Of a DNA stretch of 64,000 nt, positions 26,914 to 37,184 are shown one piece after another. The stretch spans positions 124,001 to 188,000 of the forward strand of contig NZ_JAHCTA010000004.1 of the NCBI RefSeq assembly GCF_018474025.1, read 5' to 3'. A program made the translations under genes and the position numbers. The notes under the pieces are model-generated. The model did no database searches. It had not been told where the DNA came from and saw only the letters and a program-made list of their open reading frames with translations. The first letter of the stretch is position 1. Each line of letters starts with the position of its first letter. This DNA comes from Alteromonas oceanisediminis (GTDB lineage: Bacteria > Pseudomonadota > Gammaproteobacteria > Enterobacterales > Alteromonadaceae).

Positions 26914-27501
26914 TTAAGGAATAATATCGATTGCTCGCCACTGCTTCTGTCTGTTGAGCGTGTAGCGAATGCGCTGTTGCGGGTCACCACGTAGATTCAG
27001 GTAATCAGCATGATTGATGTCGATAGCGAGCAGGCAAAAATGACTCGGTGGAAGGTCAGGTATCGTTTCCGCTGAAACTCTCAGTGAATTACCATCATCA
27101 CGCCGTTCCCCTGGTGTTCCCCAGAGAAATTGACACTTAGCCGCGTTCGATAAATCATGCCAATAACGGGTGAGTAAAGCGTTGTGTTCTTCACTATCGT
27201 GAGCAACCAACGTTGCTTTGCCTGATAATCGATATTGCTCTCGCGTGTCGGTAAAATACCAGCATATTGCCGCTTTAGGGTCTTTTTTCAACGCTGACCA
27301 TTTTGCCGTGCGCGTATCTGTGATCACAAGTACTCGGCTACTCTCATCAAAACCTCGGAAAACCACGGTTCGGTTGGCAATCCCTAAACTCTCACATGCA
27401 GTTGCCAGTTGAAAATATCGACTCTCAGGCTTTTTATGCGTTTTGTACAAGGTCCTCGCTAAAGGCTGGCGCCAGAGCGGAACAATTGGGATCTCTTTCA
27501 T
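26914..27501 (-). CDS. Pyridoxamine 5'-phosphate oxidase-like FMN protein
   Basis: A 195-residue protein of the PNPOx-like split-barrel group (Alr4036/Pyridox_oxase_2 type). TRTAKWSALKKDPKAAICWY and YFTDTREQYRLSGKATLV form the FMN-binding part, and FLWGTPGERR is present. It starts with Arg/Leu-rich PLWRQPLARTLYKTH. It probably binds FMN and oxidises or reduces a small substrate; it is not PdxH itself, which has a different C-terminus. The ATG overlaps the tatD stop (ATGA), so it is the last gene of the long fab-tatD operon. Confidence 0.82.
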   Translation of the reverse strand: MKEIPIVPLWRQPLARTLYKTHKKPESRYFQLATACESLGIANRTVVFRGFDESSRVLVITDTRTAKWSALKKDPKAAICWYFTDTREQYRLSGKATLVAHDSEEHNALLTRYWHDLSNAAKCQFLWGTPGERRDDGNSLRVSAETIPDLPPSHFCLLAIDINHADYLNLRGDPQQRIRYTLNRQKQWRAIDIIP

Positions 27502-28274
27502 GATACGTGCGAAATACGATCAAACAAGCTATAGAAATTGCGCGTGGTTGCTTCAGCCAGCGTCGCTGTACTAATACCACGCAAATTAGCAATACACTCA
27601 GCGACCTCAACCACAAATCCCGGTTGGTTCTGCTTGCCCCGATGCGGCACGGGTGCCAACCAAGGAGAATCAGTTTCGATCAACATGCGATCCAGTGGGA
27701 TCGCTTTGGCGACTGCTCTTAATTCGTCGGCACTACGAAACGTAACAATCCCCGAAAACGAAATATAAAACCCCATTTCAATAGCGCGTTCTGCCATTTC
27801 AAGTGACTCAGTAAAACAATGTAATACACCCTTCGTGTGTGACGCCAAGTGAGTCTCTAGTGTAGCCAGTGTGTCTTCACGAGCATCTCGGGTATGAATG
27901 ATCAAAGGTTTGCCGGTTTCATTCGCCACATGAATATGATCGATAAACGAAGCCATTTGCACTGTTTTCGTGTCGGCGCTGTAATAGTAATCTAACCCGG
28001 TCTCTCCGACAGCAACCACATCATCCCTTTGACAAACTTGACGCAACTGGTCGATCTCGCAACGATCTTCCTGATGCAGTGGATGCACACCACAGGACAT
28101 CGATACATTGTTAAACGGCGCCACTGTTTTGCGCATTGATTCAAATTCGTTAACCGACACTGAGACGCACAAGAAGTGCTCAACGCCTCGTTGCTGCGCA
28201 AACTCTAGCGTTTTCGTTAGCTGTGCATGATCTTGATCCAAGCGATCAAGGTGGCAATGAGAATCAACGTACAT
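27498..28274 (-). CDS. TatD-family metal-dependent hydrolase (YcfH type)
   Basis: A 258-residue TIM-barrel hydrolase. YVDSHCHLDRLDQD gives the HxH metal site; VGETGLDYYYS, PLIIHTRDAREDT, GVLHCFTESLEMA and IETDSPWLAPVPHRGKQN complete the family set. TatD enzymes act as DNases or on D-aminoacyl and related substrates. It starts 11 bases before the holB stop, as in the E. coli holB-ycfH arrangement. The long open frame upstream of this ATG is a shadow of holB. Confidence 0.93.
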   Translation of the reverse strand: MYVDSHCHLDRLDQDHAQLTKTLEFAQQRGVEHFLCVSVSVNEFESMRKTVAPFNNVSMSCGVHPLHQEDRCEIDQLRQVCQRDDVVAVGETGLDYYYSADTKTVQMASFIDHIHVANETGKPLIIHTRDAREDTLATLETHLASHTKGVLHCFTESLEMAERAIEMGFYISFSGIVTFRSADELRAVAKAIPLDRMLIETDSPWLAPVPHRGKQNQPGFVVEVAECIANLRGISTATLAEATTRNFYSLFDRISHVS

Positions 28275-29256
28275 AGTGGGTAGCTTCCCTAAAGGTATTA
28301 AAAAGTTCGAACAACAACATACTTTTATTGGTACCCGCATGGCGTACTTTTTGCGCAGCCTGCGTGGTCTGCGTATAGAGCTGCCAGTAGTCAGTATCAG
28401 TATCAGTAGCGAGTGAATCGCGTGATTGCTGTCGCGCTTGTTGATGGCAATATCGCTGTAGCCAGATGATGACCTGCTCAGCATCGTTTTGCCAACGAGT
28501 AGAAACATCCAGTAAATCCACCTCTGCGCTCTGACCTGATTCGATTGACTTGAGTGTGTCGATAAAGCGGGTGAACGTGATCGCATTTTGCGCTTCAGCG
28601 CTGTCCAACAACAATAATGGTGCCCCGCCGTACGCAGCCAACGAGCGTTCATCAATTAATAGATCTTGCGGTAATGACATGGCGTCGTCTTGGCGAACCT
28701 TTGCTAACCAATCAAGACTTTCCGCCGTTGTCGGCGTATTAAAAATGACTTTCTCGCAACGGCTCAATATGGTTGGTAATAGCCGATTGTGCTGATGCGT
28801 GACGAGTATAATGAAAGTGGATGGTGTCGGTTCTTCGAGTGTTTTCAACAGTGCATTAGCCGCCGCGTCACTCAGTAAATGCGCATCAGGGATAATTAAC
28901 ACTTTGTTATGACTGAGTTGGGCCTTACTGCTTAGCGACTGTATCGCGCTGCGTATGAGGTCAACACCAATTTGCGTTTTGTCAGTGGTCAACCAATAAA
29001 AGTCTGGATGGCTGCCGGCTTGCATCAAATCACATGACTGACAGGCACCACAGGCAGTATTATCCGAACGCACTTGCTTACACAACAAACGACCAGCCAT
29101 TTCATGGGCACTAACTTGCTTGCCAATGCCACGTTGACCAATAAATAACAATCCATGGTGCAAACGCTGGCGCTGCGCACGGCTGGCAAGTTCACTCAGA
29201 GTGTCCGCAAACCAGTCAATCTTAACGGCTTGCGAGGCGTCGACAGAAAGCGTCAC
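28264..29256 (-). CDS. holB: DNA polymerase III delta' subunit
   Basis: A 330-residue clamp-loader subunit. The AAA+ fold has HHGLLFIGQRGIGKQVSAHE (a modified P-loop), a zinc site in CGACQSCDLMQAGSHPDF, the sensor region VLIIPDAHLLSDAAANALLK followed by TLEEPTPSTF, and an SRC motif (LPTILSRCEKV). Delta' works in the clamp-loader complex that places the beta clamp on DNA. The GTG start overlaps the tmk stop (GTGA). Confidence 0.95.
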   Translation of the reverse strand: MTLSVDASQAVKIDWFADTLSELASRAQRQRLHHGLLFIGQRGIGKQVSAHEMAGRLLCKQVRSDNTACGACQSCDLMQAGSHPDFYWLTTDKTQIGVDLIRSAIQSLSSKAQLSHNKVLIIPDAHLLSDAAANALLKTLEEPTPSTFIILVTHQHNRLLPTILSRCEKVIFNTPTTAESLDWLAKVRQDDAMSLPQDLLIDERSLAAYGGAPLLLLDSAEAQNAITFTRFIDTLKSIESGQSAEVDLLDVSTRWQNDAEQVIIWLQRYCHQQARQQSRDSLATDTDTDYWQLYTQTTQAAQKVRHAGTNKSMLLFELFNTFREATHYVR

Positions 29257-29876
29257 GGGGTTAAAAACGCCGTAACAATCGCACTGACATCTGCATGCAC
29301 ATCTTTCATCGGTTGCATGGCGTCTACTTTAACGATGTTGCTGTCGTGTTTAACGGCATCTAGATAGGCTTCACGCGTGCGTTCAAAAAAGGATAAGCCT
29401 GACTGTTCGATACGATCCAACTCACCACGTCCTCTCGCCCTCTCCAAACCTGTGGCAGGATCAACATCTAAGTAAACAGTAAGATCAGGCCGGAACGACT
29501 TAAGCGTAATATCCCGCAGCGTAGACAGCAGCTCGGCTTCTACGCCACGCCCACCGCCCTGATAGGCTTGTGAGGATAAATCGTGACGGTCTCCAACGAC
29601 CCACCACCCCTTGTTGATAGCAGGAAAAATAACATTGGCAAGCAACTGAGAGCGCGACGCATACATGAGCATTAATTCAGTTTCCGTAGTGACCTGCTCC
29701 TGCCATGATTGCTTGACACATTCACGTAACGCTTCAGCTAGCGGTGTACCGCCGGGTTCACGGGTTTGAATCGCGTGAACCTTTGCCTCGGACAGGATCT
29801 TCATGATCAGCGCGATGACTGAACTTTTGCCCGCACCTTCGAGCCCTTCAACTACAATAAATTTGCCGTGATTCAA
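29253..29876 (-). CDS. tmk: Thymidylate kinase
   Basis: A 207-residue dTMP kinase. The P-loop EGLEGAGKSSVIAL is at residues 10-23, the DR(H/Y) motif at VVGDRHDLSSQAYQGGGR, and the lid at ARGRGELDRIE. It makes dTDP for DNA synthesis. It starts with TTG (no ATG in frame nearby), which gives the expected beginning MNHGKFIVVEG; no strong ribosome binding site is seen. It lies 16 bases after mltG. Confidence 0.95.
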   Translation of the reverse strand: MNHGKFIVVEGLEGAGKSSVIALIMKILSEAKVHAIQTREPGGTPLAEALRECVKQSWQEQVTTETELMLMYASRSQLLANVIFPAINKGWWVVGDRHDLSSQAYQGGGRGVEAELLSTLRDITLKSFRPDLTVYLDVDPATGLERARGRGELDRIEQSGLSFFERTREAYLDAVKHDSNIVKVDAMQPMKDVHADVSAIVTAFLTP

Positions 29877-29892
29877 TTGGATAATGACTGTT

Positions 29893-30900
29893 CTAACGAT
29901 TCTGATTTAGCTGGTATTGTCGCACAGCTTGATTGTGTTGTTCGAGGGTCTCTGAGAAAAAATGTGTGCCATCGCCTTTTGACACAAAATACAAATCATC
30001 AGTAACCAGTGGATTGAATGCCGCGCGCAGCGATGCCTCACCGGGCATTGCAATCGGCGTAGGCGGCAACCCATTGATACGATAGGTATTATATGGCGTG
30101 GTTGTGCGTAAATGTTGACGCGTAAGATTGCCATCAAAGGCTTCGCCTATGCCATAAATAACGGTGGGATCGGTTTGCAAACGCATATTTTGATGTAAGC
30201 GATTAACAAAAACGCCGGCAATATGCTCCCGCTCATGTGCAACGCCGGTTTCCTTCTCAATAATCGATGCCATGATAAGGGCCTCGTAAGGCTCTTCATA
30301 CGGTAGGCCTGGGAATCGAGTTGACCACAGTTCGCTCAGCAATGTCTGCATTGATGAGTGTGCTCGCTCGATAATCGAGACAACGGGGGTATGCGCTGTA
30401 AATAAATACGTATCGGCCAGCAACCATCCTTCCATCGAGTTTCCCGGTAGCTGCCTCTCGGCTATCCATCGCTGCACGCTTTGCTCATTCATTGGATTTA
30501 TAGTGTGGGGGTGCTTATTGAGTTGCGCCAGCCAGTCAGTAAAAATGAGCCCTTCGACAAGGGTAATTGAAAATTGTTGCTCCCGCCCTGCCGCAATATC
30601 ATTCAAGGTTTGTTCAAGAGGCTGCGCTGGCCTAATAAGATAAGTGCCCGCTTTGATATTCGCAAGCGCTGGCTCAAGCTTAACCGCTAATTTTAACCAG
30701 ACACTGTTGTCGTACAGCTCAGTCTCTGACAATCGCGTTAACAGCTGGTAGTAAGATGTGCCCCGCTCAACCACAAAACTATGTTCAGATGTGATCTGGG
30801 CTGGCTGAAGTAACGCCTGCGAAATTGCATTCATCGAATAGAACGCAACGCTCAGTACAAGCATAACGATGACAAGGATCACCACGAGAATGCGTTTCAT
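29893..30900 (-). CDS. mltG: Endolytic murein transglycosylase MltG
   Basis: A 335-residue YceG protein. One N-terminal membrane helix (residues 4-22) anchors the periplasmic domain. A LysM-like segment (VERGTSYYQLLTRLSE) precedes the catalytic domain with the Glu-bearing motif ASIIEKETGVAHEREHIAGV and the terminal TPYNTYRINGLPPTPI. It cleaves nascent glycan strands and so sets their length. It overlaps pabC by four bases, following the usual pabC-mltG-tmk-holB order. Confidence 0.95.
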   Translation of the reverse strand: MKRILVVILVIVMLVLSVAFYSMNAISQALLQPAQITSEHSFVVERGTSYYQLLTRLSETELYDNSVWLKLAVKLEPALANIKAGTYLIRPAQPLEQTLNDIAAGREQQFSITLVEGLIFTDWLAQLNKHPHTINPMNEQSVQRWIAERQLPGNSMEGWLLADTYLFTAHTPVVSIIERAHSSMQTLLSELWSTRFPGLPYEEPYEALIMASIIEKETGVAHEREHIAGVFVNRLHQNMRLQTDPTVIYGIGEAFDGNLTRQHLRTTTPYNTYRINGLPPTPIAMPGEASLRAAFNPLVTDDLYFVSKGDGTHFFSETLEQHNQAVRQYQLNQNR

Positions 30901-31721
30901 CGCTGAGACATCCAGTCACAGAAATCGGCACAGAGCTGATTAAACTCAGCAGAGTTTGGCTCACTCGCGTATACGACCGTATCGTTAATTTTTACAGTCT
31001 TGACCGGCATCATTCCCATCAAGGCATTACAGATAAACAGACGAGAGCACGTAAGCAGGTGATCAACAGACAGCTCACGTTCCTCAACCTGCACATTCTG
31101 TTGAGCAAAGTAGTCTATAACCGCAGCACGCATAACCCCTTTCACTCCACATTCGGTCAGCAAAGGCGTGATCCAGCCATTCTGCACGGGACTGAATGCA
31201 AACAGGTTACCCGCTGATGCTTCGATAACTGCGCCCGCCGTGTCGAGCACGAGACAATCATCAACATCGTCCGGCATGGCGCGTTTAATCAGCACTTGCT
31301 CCAGCCGATTCAGGTGTTTAGCACCGGCTAGCAAGGGCTGCTTGGAAAGCCTTACGTCGGATAAACTGAGTACGACCCCGTGTGCTCGTTTTGCATCGTA
31401 ATGTTCAGGATAGGCGTGTTCAGACAAATACACTTTCGCTGCCCCACAGTCACGCGGCGAGTAGCCTCGGCCGCCATCACCACGGCTAATGACCACTTTG
31501 ACAACGCCCTGCATGACGCTTTTTTCTGCGATCGCTAAAATCTCGCCCTCAATATGATCTGGGTAATCAATACCTAGCGTTTGACAGTCGGCCTTAAGCC
31601 GTTTGACGTGATAACCCAGCAACTGTGGGTGCCCGCCCACCACACGAATTGTAGTAAAGCAGCCGTCGCCGTAATTAGCGGCGCGGCTGTTAAGAGCAAA
31701 CCCGGTGAGGTATTCCGACAT
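30897..31721 (-). CDS. pabC: Aminodeoxychorismate lyase
   Basis: A 274-residue PLP fold-type IV enzyme that makes 4-aminobenzoate for folate. Family marks are RAANYGDGCFTTIRVVGG, the PLP lysine in LLAGAKHLNRLEQVLIKR, and the end motif ECGVKGVMRAAVIDYFAQ. It lies between fabF and mltG as in E. coli. AAGGG precedes the ATG. Its context distinguishes it from the related transaminase at 4.8 kb. Confidence 0.94.
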   Translation of the reverse strand: MSEYLTGFALNSRAANYGDGCFTTIRVVGGHPQLLGYHVKRLKADCQTLGIDYPDHIEGEILAIAEKSVMQGVVKVVISRGDGGRGYSPRDCGAAKVYLSEHAYPEHYDAKRAHGVVLSLSDVRLSKQPLLAGAKHLNRLEQVLIKRAMPDDVDDCLVLDTAGAVIEASAGNLFAFSPVQNGWITPLLTECGVKGVMRAAVIDYFAQQNVQVEERELSVDHLLTCSRLFICNALMGMMPVKTVKINDTVVYASEPNSAEFNQLCADFCDWMSQR

Positions 31722-31739
31722 AGGTTGCCCTTCTGTGGC

Positions 31740-32981
31740 TTATTCGAAGCGTTTGAATACCAGCGAGCCGTTGGTTCCACCGAATCCAAACGAGTTGCAT
31801 AAGGCATAGTCATGGAGAAATGGCTTGGCGGTGTGAGCGACTAAGTCGATATCACACTCATCGTCTGGGTTATCCAGATTTATAGTGGGTGGGGCCATCT
31901 TGTCACGCAGTGCCAACAAGGTAAATATCGCCTCGACGGAGCCAGCTGCACCTAACAGGTGCCCAATCATCGATTTTGTCGAGCTGACCTTCACATCTGA
32001 TACTGCATCGCCAAACACGGCTTTAACCGCCCGCAATTCGGCGATGTCACCGGCAGGCGTAGACGTGCCATGTGCGTTAACATAACCAATCGCAGAGGCT
32101 TCAATGCCAGCGTCGCGAATTGCATTTTGCATCGACATGGCGGCACCCTCACCATTCTCAGGCGGTGATGTCATGTGGTAAGCATCACCACTCATTCCAA
32201 AGCCAACCAGCTCGCCGTAGATCTTGGCTCCGCGGGCTTGCGCGTGTTCAAGTGACTCCAATACAACCACACCTGCGCCCTCGCCCATCACAAACCCGTC
32301 GCGGGCTTTGTCCCAGGGGCGACTTGCGGCTGTGGGATCATCGTTACGCGAACTTAACGCGCGTGCGGCGGCAAACCCAGCCATACCCAGCGGCGTTATA
32401 GAGGCTTCTGCGCCCCCTGCTACCATGACATCTGCATCGTGATACGCGATGGTTCTAGCCGCGATACCGATATTGTGGACACCCGTTGTGCAGGCGGTCA
32501 CAATGTTCAGGTTTGGCCCTTTAAGCCCTTCCATGATCGACAGAAAGCCTGAAATCATGTTGGTAATGGTGGAAGGCACAAAAAACGGTGAAACGCGCTT
32601 AGGGCCACTTTTGGTTAATTTAGTATGATTTTCTTCAATCAGTTGCAAACCGCCAATGCCTGAGCCGATAGCGACGCCAACGCGGTGTGCGTTTTGCTCA
32701 TTGACATCTAATTGAGCGTCTGCAATGGCTTGCTTCGCTGCGGCTATACCCAGTTGAATGAAGCGATCCATCTTTTTAACGTCTTTGGGCGGAATGTATG
32801 CCGCTGCGTCGAAGTCTTTGACTTCGCCCGCAAAGCGAGTAGAAAACTGTTCTGTATCAAAATGGGTAATGGGGCCAATGCCGCTCTGCCCCTTTAGCAC
32901 GCCGTTCCATGTTTCTTCAACGGTATTGCCAAGTGGTGAAAGCATTCCCATACCGGTTACCACAACGCGCCGTTTGGTCAC
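31740..32981 (-). CDS. fabF: 3-oxoacyl-ACP synthase II
   Basis: A 413-residue condensing enzyme of fatty-acid elongation. The Cys nucleophile C164 is in [14 protein letters not shown]; the two His are in [13 protein letters not shown] and [18 protein letters not shown]. It elongates acyl-ACP with malonyl-ACP, including the palmitoleoyl step that gives temperature control of membrane lipids. A hairpin separates it from acpP upstream, which may lower its expression relative to ACP. Confidence 0.97.
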   Translation of the reverse strand: MTKRRVVVTGMGMLSPLGNTVEETWNGVLKGQSGIGPITHFDTEQFSTRFAGEVKDFDAAAYIPPKDVKKMDRFIQLGIAAAKQAIADAQLDVNEQNAHRVGVAIGSGIGGLQLIEENHTKLTKSGPKRVSPFFVPSTITNMISGFLSIMEGLKGPNLNIVTACTTGVHNIGIAARTIAYHDADVMVAGGAEASITPLGMAGFAAARALSSRNDDPTAASRPWDKARDGFVMGEGAGVVVLESLEHAQARGAKIYGELVGFGMSGDAYHMTSPPENGEGAAMSMQNAIRDAGIEASAIGYVNAHGTSTPAGDIAELRAVKAVFGDAVSDVKVSSTKSMIGHLLGAAGSVEAIFTLLALRDKMAPPTINLDNPDDECDIDLVAHTAKPFLHDYALCNSFGFGGTNGSLVFKRFE

Positions 32982-33022
32982 TTTGCCCCCGATATTTCAC
33001 GAATTTAGTAAGGGTATATTGA

Positions 33023-33047
33023 AAACGGCCCTGAAACAGGGCCGTTT
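33023..33047 (-). terminator. Hairpin between acpP and fabF (partial terminator/attenuator)
   Basis: The 11-base stem aaacggccctg / cagggccgttt has a 3-base loop and is followed on the minus strand by TTTTCAAT. It would let abundant acpP message end while some transcripts read through into fabF. Confidence 0.75.
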
Positions 33048-33059
33048 GGGAGAATACGA

Positions 33060-33299
33060 TTACGCGTCTTTGTTTGCGTTAATGTAATCAACTGCAGATT
33101 GGACCGTCGTGATCTTTTCGGCTTCTTCATCTGGAATTTCAGTATCAAACTCTTCTTCCAGTGCCATCACTAGTTCAACCGTATCCAAAGAGTCTGCACC
33201 AAGATCATCTACAAACGATGCTTCAGATTTTACTTCTTCTTCTTTTACGCCAAGTTGCTCAACGATGATCTTCTTAACGCGTTCTTCGATGTTACTCAT
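33060..33299 (-). CDS. acpP: Acyl carrier protein
   Basis: A 79-residue acidic protein. The phosphopantetheine attachment Ser37 lies in [19 protein letters not shown]. It carries acyl chains for the fab and pls enzymes around it. Length and sequence are standard. It lies 175 bases after fabG, a gap that could hold its own promoter; I saw no clear consensus there. Confidence 0.98.
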   Translation of the reverse strand: MSNIEERVKKIIVEQLGVKEEEVKSEASFVDDLGADSLDTVELVMALEEEFDTEIPDEEAEKITTVQSAVDYINANKDA

Positions 33300-33474
33300 A
33301 ATTCTAGATTTCCCTTAACGTCACTAGATAAAAATTGCGGCTAGTTTATTCAGCCTGAAATGACCTTGCAAGTTACAATTGCCATATCGCCTGAGGTCGA
33401 ACCAGCCAACTCTGAAAGTGTATCAACAAATTCTTAACAATCAAGCGCCCATTTCTGTTTGAAAGTGCACCTGT

Positions 33475-34212
33475 TTATTGCATAAACATCCCGCCGTTAA
33501 CGTGCAGTGTCTCACCGGTGATGTAACCGGCAGACGGACCAGCAAGGAACGCAACCGCAGCGGCAATCTCTTCTGGTTTTCCTAAGCGATTGGCCGGCAC
33601 ATCGGCAAAGATAGCCTGTTTTTGCTCTTCCGTTAACGATTGTGTCATATCAGTATCAATAAAGCCTGGCGCCACAACATTCACAGTAATACCACGACTA
33701 GCGACTTCACGCGCCATCGATTTGGTAAATCCTATCACACCGGCCTTAGCCGCTGCGTAATTCGCTTGGCCGCCGTTTCCAGCGCTACCCACGACAGAGC
33801 CAATATTGATGATTCGACCGGCGCGCTTTTTCATCATTCCGCGACACACGGCTTTTGAAAGCGTGAAAATCGATTTCAAATTCGTATTAATAATCGCATC
33901 CCACTCGTCTTCTTTCATGCGCATCAACAAGTTATCTTTTGTTATGCCCGCGTTATTGACCAAAATATCGACACCGTCGTGCTCGTTGCTGATCCAGCTA
34001 ATTAAATCGGCGACGCCATCCGCGTCAGTTACATTCAGGCATTTGCCAACCCCATTGTTGCCTAAATAGGCTGAGATGGCCTCTGCACCTGACTCTGATG
34101 TAGCCGTGCCAACGACAAAGGCTCCGTTAGCGACCAGTTGTTCGGCGATGGCTTTACCAATGCCACGACTCGCCCCAGTGACTAACGCAACTTTTCCGCT
34201 TACATTCAGCAT
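33475..34212 (-). CDS. fabG: 3-oxoacyl-ACP reductase
   Basis: A 245-residue short-chain dehydrogenase using NADPH. The cofactor loop is TGASRGIGKAIAEQL at residues 12-26, NNAGITKDNLLMRMK is the family-specific motif, and the catalytic Ser and Tyr-x3-Lys are in IGSVVGSAGNGGQ and NYAAAKAGVIGFTK. It performs the first reduction of each elongation cycle. It lies 9 bases after fabD. Confidence 0.97.
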   Translation of the reverse strand: MLNVSGKVALVTGASRGIGKAIAEQLVANGAFVVGTATSESGAEAISAYLGNNGVGKCLNVTDADGVADLISWISNEHDGVDILVNNAGITKDNLLMRMKEDEWDAIINTNLKSIFTLSKAVCRGMMKKRAGRIINIGSVVGSAGNGGQANYAAAKAGVIGFTKSMAREVASRGITVNVVAPGFIDTDMTQSLTEEQKQAIFADVPANRLGKPEEIAAAVAFLAGPSAGYITGETLHVNGGMFMQ

Positions 34213-34221
34213 ATGTGCTCC

Positions 34222-35151
34222 TTAAAAATCCAACTCTTCAAAATGCTTTGCTTCATTTAGCGCCATGCCGCCTAATGACTTATCAATACGCTTGGTCAAT
34301 CCTGTCAGCACTTTACCAGGCCCTATCTCATACAATGTATCTATGCCGTTATCGGCCAAAAACTCTACCGATTCAGTCCAACGCACCGGACAATATAATT
34401 GACGCACCAACGCATCTTTAATCTTGCTTGGCTCTGACTCAACGCGCACATCAACATTATTGACAACAGCGATTGACGGGGTGCGCAATTCGACACTCTG
34501 CAATAGCGCTTCAAGTTGAAGCGCCGCTGGCTTCATCAATGCACAATGCGACGGCACGCTGACTGATAAAGGCAAGGCGCGTTTCGCACCGGCATTTTTG
34601 CAGCCTTCAGCCGCAGCAGTTGCCGCTTTGGTTGAACCTGCAATTACCACCTGACCGGGTGAGTTGTAGTTGACCGGTGCCACCACCTCACCGCAGCTTT
34701 GCGCAGCGCGCTCACATTGTGCTTTGATTTCAGCGTCATCAAGCCCAATGATCGCAAACATGGCACCTTCTCCGGCTGGAACAGCCTGCTGCATAAACTG
34801 CCCTCGCGCTTCAACCAATTTAACCGCGTCGGCCAAATCGAGCGCACCAGCGCACACCAAGGCCGAATACTCCCCGAGACTATGCCCTGCGAGATATTCG
34901 GGCTTTGCCGCGCCCTGCTCCTGAAATACACGCCACAAAGCAACACTGGCTGTCAGCAGTGCGGGTTGAGTAATATGAGTTTGATTCAGTTTATCGGCAT
35001 CCTGCTGGACCAATGTCCAAAGGTCATACCCTAAGCTATCGGAAGCTTCCTGAAAGGTTTGTTCTATCAGGGAATATTCTTCTGCCATATTGGCTAGCAT
35101 TCCCACCGACTGTGATCCCTGCCCAGGGAACACACATGCAATCGTTGACAT
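34222..35151 (-). CDS. fabD: Malonyl-CoA:ACP transacylase
   Basis: A 309-residue acyltransferase. FPGQGSQSVGMLANM opens the protein, the Ser nucleophile S91 is in LAGHSLGEYSALVCAG, and the partner His in SVPSHCALMKPAA. It loads malonate onto ACP for FabH and FabF. It is located between fabH and fabG as in E. coli. Confidence 0.97.
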   Translation of the reverse strand: MSTIACVFPGQGSQSVGMLANMAEEYSLIEQTFQEASDSLGYDLWTLVQQDADKLNQTHITQPALLTASVALWRVFQEQGAAKPEYLAGHSLGEYSALVCAGALDLADAVKLVEARGQFMQQAVPAGEGAMFAIIGLDDAEIKAQCERAAQSCGEVVAPVNYNSPGQVVIAGSTKAATAAAEGCKNAGAKRALPLSVSVPSHCALMKPAALQLEALLQSVELRTPSIAVVNNVDVRVESEPSKIKDALVRQLYCPVRWTESVEFLADNGIDTLYEIGPGKVLTGLTKRIDKSLGGMALNEAKHFEELDF

Positions 35152-35168
35152 AGTGAGTCCTTAGATGA

Positions 35169-36128
35169 TTAGTAACGTACTAACGCAGACGCCCAAGCGA
35201 AACCACCGCCGAACGCTTCTAATAATAGATGCTGGCCGCGTTTAATTCGACCATCTCTTATTGCCGCATCCAGCGCCGTTGGAACAGTCGCAGCTGACGT
35301 ATTGCCATATTTTTCTAGCGTGATGACCACTTGACTGAGATCCATGTCAAGTTTCTTCGCAGTGGCTTTGATAATCCTGAAGTTCGCCTGATGTGGTACC
35401 AGCCAGTCTAAATCTGATTTTTGCATCCCGTTGGCATTTAATGTTTGCTCAACCACTTCACTGAGCTTCTTCACGGCCACTTTGAACACTTCATTGCCTT
35501 TCATAGAGCCCCAGTTTTCATGAACGGATGCTTCATCACCGTGTGTTGGGAAACCTATTGTGAGTAAATCACCGTAACTGCCTGCGGCATGAATGTGAGT
35601 AGAAAGAATACCCGGCTCTTCGCTGGCTTCTATAATCGTCGCACCTGCGCCATCTCCGAACAATATTACCATGGTGCGATCGGCGGGATTGATAGAACGG
35701 CTTAAACAATCGCTACCCACAACCAAAATTCGCTTGCACATGCCCGACTTGATGTACTGATCAGCAACACTTAATGCGTAACAATACCCTGCACAAGCCG
35801 CAGCCACGTCAAACGCGGGAATACCGTCTAACCCTAAAATCTTTTGAATTTCACACGCTGTGCTGGGAAGCGCATAACGACCACTTGTGGTGGCGCAAAC
35901 AATCATATCAATGGTTGTCGGGTCAATCTCCGCCGCGGCAATCGCTTCTTGACTGGCGAGCGCGCCCATCGTTGCAGCGGTCTCGTCTGCAGCAATGATA
36001 CGACGCTCTTTAATGCCGGTCCGATCGGTGATCCATTCGTCTGAGGTATCAACCATCACTTCGAGATCTGCGTTTGTGCGAACGTCTTTGGGAAAATAAC
36101 TTCCCGTACCGATAAATCGTGAATACAT
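35169..36128 (-). CDS. fabH: 3-oxoacyl-ACP synthase III
   Basis: A 319-residue initiating condensing enzyme. The Cys112 nucleophile is in [20 protein letters not shown]; His is in [19 protein letters not shown] and Asn in [13 protein letters not shown]. It joins acetyl-CoA to malonyl-ACP to begin fatty acids. The sequence is close to E. coli FabH throughout. It follows plsX by 2 bases. Confidence 0.97.
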   Translation of the reverse strand: MYSRFIGTGSYFPKDVRTNADLEVMVDTSDEWITDRTGIKERRIIAADETAATMGALASQEAIAAAEIDPTTIDMIVCATTSGRYALPSTACEIQKILGLDGIPAFDVAAACAGYCYALSVADQYIKSGMCKRILVVGSDCLSRSINPADRTMVILFGDGAGATIIEASEEPGILSTHIHAAGSYGDLLTIGFPTHGDEASVHENWGSMKGNEVFKVAVKKLSEVVEQTLNANGMQKSDLDWLVPHQANFRIIKATAKKLDMDLSQVVITLEKYGNTSAATVPTALDAAIRDGRIKRGQHLLLEAFGGGFAWASALVRY

Positions 36129-36130
36129 GC

Positions 36131-37156
36131 TTAGTGCTGCTCCAACAAAACCTGTTCAATTCTCGTTTTTATTTTCTCAGGAACTTGCATCTCGGCTTCA
36201 TTGCACGCTTGTTTAATCGCATAATAAAAGGCGTCTGCTGTGGCGTTCCCGTGGCTCTTAACCACAATGCCGCGCAATCCTAACAGACTCGCCCCATTAT
36301 ACTGGTCGGGGTTCACTCGATTATAAATGCTTTTCAGTATGGGCAATGACACTTTGGCTAAAATTCGCGAATACCAATTTTGCTGCGATACACGTTTTAC
36401 TTCATTGATCACGAGTTTTGCCAAGCCTTCACTGGCCTTTAACGCGATATTGCCGGTAAAACCATCGGTGACGACCACGTCAGCCACGTCCGTAAAAATA
36501 TCGTCACCTTCCACATAACCAATATAGTTAATACTTTTTGCATTTTTAAACAGTTGATCGGTGTATTTAACTTGCGCATTGCCTTTAATTTCCTCTTCAC
36601 CCACATTCAGCAATGCGACTCGGGGCGAAGTGATTTTAGCTGTTTGTTCAGCTAATACGGAGCCCATCACCCCGTATTGAAACAACGCCTCAGAATCACA
36701 ATTAACATTCGCCCCTAAGTCGAGCAGGAACACACGATGATGTGACGCGGTGGGCATTGCACTGACCAACGCGGGGCGATCAATACCGGGCAAGGTTTTA
36801 AGCATCAAATAAGCCATTGCCATCAACGCACCCGTGTTTCCCGCACTGACACAGGCATCGGCCTGGCCGTCAGCCACCAGAGCCAATGCTTTGCGCATGG
36901 ACGACCGTTTTTTAGTTCGCAGCGCTTGAGTGGGCTTTTCATCCATTTCAACGCATTGATCGCAATGTTCGACAATAACGCGTTCTCTGGCGGATTCAGT
37001 AAGCTGAATAAGGGCGGGTTGGATAATAGATTGGTCGCCACACAGGATAAAGTGGCATTGATCCAGCGAGATTATCGCTCGAAGAGAAGCGTCTAAAATA
37101 ACATGGGGGCCGTGATCGCCCCCCATAATATCTAACGCAATTGTTAGCGATGGCAA
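36131..37156 (-). CDS. plsX: Phosphate acyltransferase PlsX
   Basis: A 341-residue soluble enzyme that turns acyl-ACP into acyl-phosphate for phospholipid synthesis. [37 protein letters not shown] and [19 protein letters not shown] are family signatures. The TTG start at 37156 gives an N-terminus ([13 protein letters not shown]) that aligns with E. coli PlsX; no ATG lies upstream in frame. It follows rpmF by 28 bases. Confidence 0.95.
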   Translation of the reverse strand: MPSLTIALDIMGGDHGPHVILDASLRAIISLDQCHFILCGDQSIIQPALIQLTESARERVIVEHCDQCVEMDEKPTQALRTKKRSSMRKALALVADGQADACVSAGNTGALMAMAYLMLKTLPGIDRPALVSAMPTASHHRVFLLDLGANVNCDSEALFQYGVMGSVLAEQTAKITSPRVALLNVGEEEIKGNAQVKYTDQLFKNAKSINYIGYVEGDDIFTDVADVVVTDGFTGNIALKASEGLAKLVINEVKRVSQQNWYSRILAKVSLPILKSIYNRVNPDQYNGASLLGLRGIVVKSHGNATADAFYYAIKQACNEAEMQVPEKIKTRIEQVLLEQH

Positions 37157-37184
37157 GATAATAATCTGCGATTAAGCAGTTATC

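Noticed and set aside
28275-28655. N-terminal extension of the tatD frame
   Set aside because: It is antisense-free but lies wholly within holB in another frame; the TatD family starts at MYVDSHCHLD.
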